Shown here piece by piece: positions 63,751 to 64,000 of a stretch of DNA of 64,000 nucleotides. The notes beneath the pieces are model-generated. The model had not been told where the DNA came from. It made no database searches and worked only from the letters and a program-made list of their open reading frames with translations. This stretch comes from Pseudodesulfovibrio nedwellii. Lineage in GTDB: Bacteria; Desulfobacterota; Desulfovibrionia; Desulfovibrionales; Desulfovibrionaceae. Where the stretch lies: NCBI RefSeq assembly GCF_027923765.1, contig NZ_AP026709.1:1049501-1113500 (forward strand), given 5' to 3'. Positions within the stretch are counted from its first letter, which is position 1; every line of letters begins with the position of its first letter. A program made the translations under genes and the position numbers.

Positions 63751-64000
63751 CTAAGGGATAACCGGAGAGAGAGCCGTCTCATCCGGCACTTTTACTTTGA
63801 GAAGCCCTTTTTCAACCATCCAGGTCTGAACTTCATCCAACTCGGCAGCGGACGGCAGCGAGGGCATTGGATACGGATACACAGGGAATTCAGCCATCAA
63901 AGGCTTGGGAATGCGACAGGTCTTTGCCATAAGAGACCGATACTTTTCCGGTGAATCAGCCAGACGCTGTACAGCCTCTTTGTATGCAGCGATAAACGCC
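63751..64000 (-). CDS. ABC transporter substrate-binding protein (C-terminal part)
   Basis: Only the last 83 residues are inside the window; the gene runs off the right edge. The visible part reads AFIAAYKEAVQRLADSPEKY at the start and TWMVEKGLLKV near the end, typical of NMT1/SsuA-like periplasmic binding proteins where the final helix packs against domain 2. It sits immediately before the ATPase gene, so the operon order is binding protein-ATPase-permease. The substrate cannot be told from this fragment (sulfonate, nitrate, pyrimidine precursor and others are possible). Confidence 0.8.
   Translation of the reverse strand, partial: AFIAAYKEAVQRLADSPEKYRSLMAKTCRIPKPLMAEFPVYPYPMPSLPSAAELDEVQTWMVEKGLLKVKVPDETALSPVIP

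Overview
The window looks like chromosomal DNA from a Gram-negative, anaerobic sulfate-reducer-type deltaproteobacterium, most like Desulfovibrionaceae (Desulfovibrio / Pseudodesulfovibrio). This is inferred from gene content: a di-heme cytochrome b fumarate reductase or succinate dehydrogenase, a complex I operon without the NADH-binding NuoEFG module, a ComB-family phosphatase, a monocluster ferredoxin, OmpH/Skp, and a possible HcpR/FNR-type palindrome. No database search was possible. Nearly all the DNA is dense, ordinary chromosomal coding sequence. No insertion sequence, prophage, CRISPR array or rRNA was seen.

Layout. 1-5.7 kb: fumarate reductase (frdC, frdA; cut by the left edge), an M16 lipoprotein peptidase, YbjQ and DUF2238 proteins. 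5.7-9.3 kb: aroK-trkH-trkA-aroC on the minus strand, with potassium uptake genes between two shikimate-pathway genes. 9.5-12.3 kb: a YchF-like protein, a ferredoxin and small proteins. 12.3-14.7 kb: a cassette of two DUF1538 membrane proteins, a divergent P-II protein and a CBS protein. 15.1-26.8 kb: a 13-gene complex I operon, nuoABCDHIJK, MrpD-like, an 86-aa membrane protein, a second MrpD/NuoL-like subunit, nuoM, nuoN. 27-33.8 kb: a diguanylate cyclase, comB, UDP-glucuronate decarboxylase, glycosyltransferases, PAP2, VTT-domain and LAB_N-domain proteins, i.e. envelope glycolipid genes. 33.9-34.25 kb: two identical initiator tRNA genes, each with its own promoter and terminator. 34.3-37.8 kb: an AT-rich stretch with a degenerate HD-GYP protein, an orphan adhesin-N-terminus-like protein and an FKBP-methyltransferase fusion. 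37.8-42.8 kb: thiSGHFEC under a TPP riboswitch with a visible intrinsic terminator. 43.4-55.3 kb: ftsH-folP-cdaA-cdaR-glmM-galU-(exported protein)-priA-ompH-(SH3 protein). 55.4-59 kb: argF-argG-argH. 59.2-64 kb: phoH-ybeY-AlbA_2 membrane protein, then an ABC importer whose binding-protein gene runs off the right edge.

How the genes work together. The complex I-like enzyme and fumarate reductase both act on the quinone pool. The c-di-AMP synthase operon (cdaA-cdaR-glmM) and the Trk potassium system lie in one window, and c-di-AMP is known to control potassium transport in other bacteria. GalU, the UDP-glucuronate decarboxylase and several glycosyltransferases form a sugar-nucleotide to envelope route.

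Most interesting points: (1) the DUF1538 pair/P-II-like/CBS cassette, a probable uncharacterised regulated membrane system; (2) five genes without a Shine-Dalgarno sequence that have sigma70-like hexamers at the distance expected for leaderless mRNAs; (3) a complex I with four antiporter-type subunits, one lacking the usual TM7 lysine; (4) phoH with a strong ribosome binding site pointing to an ATT or CTG start; (5) a membrane-anchored AlbA_2 (Schlafen-type) protein with a large putative extracytoplasmic sensor region.
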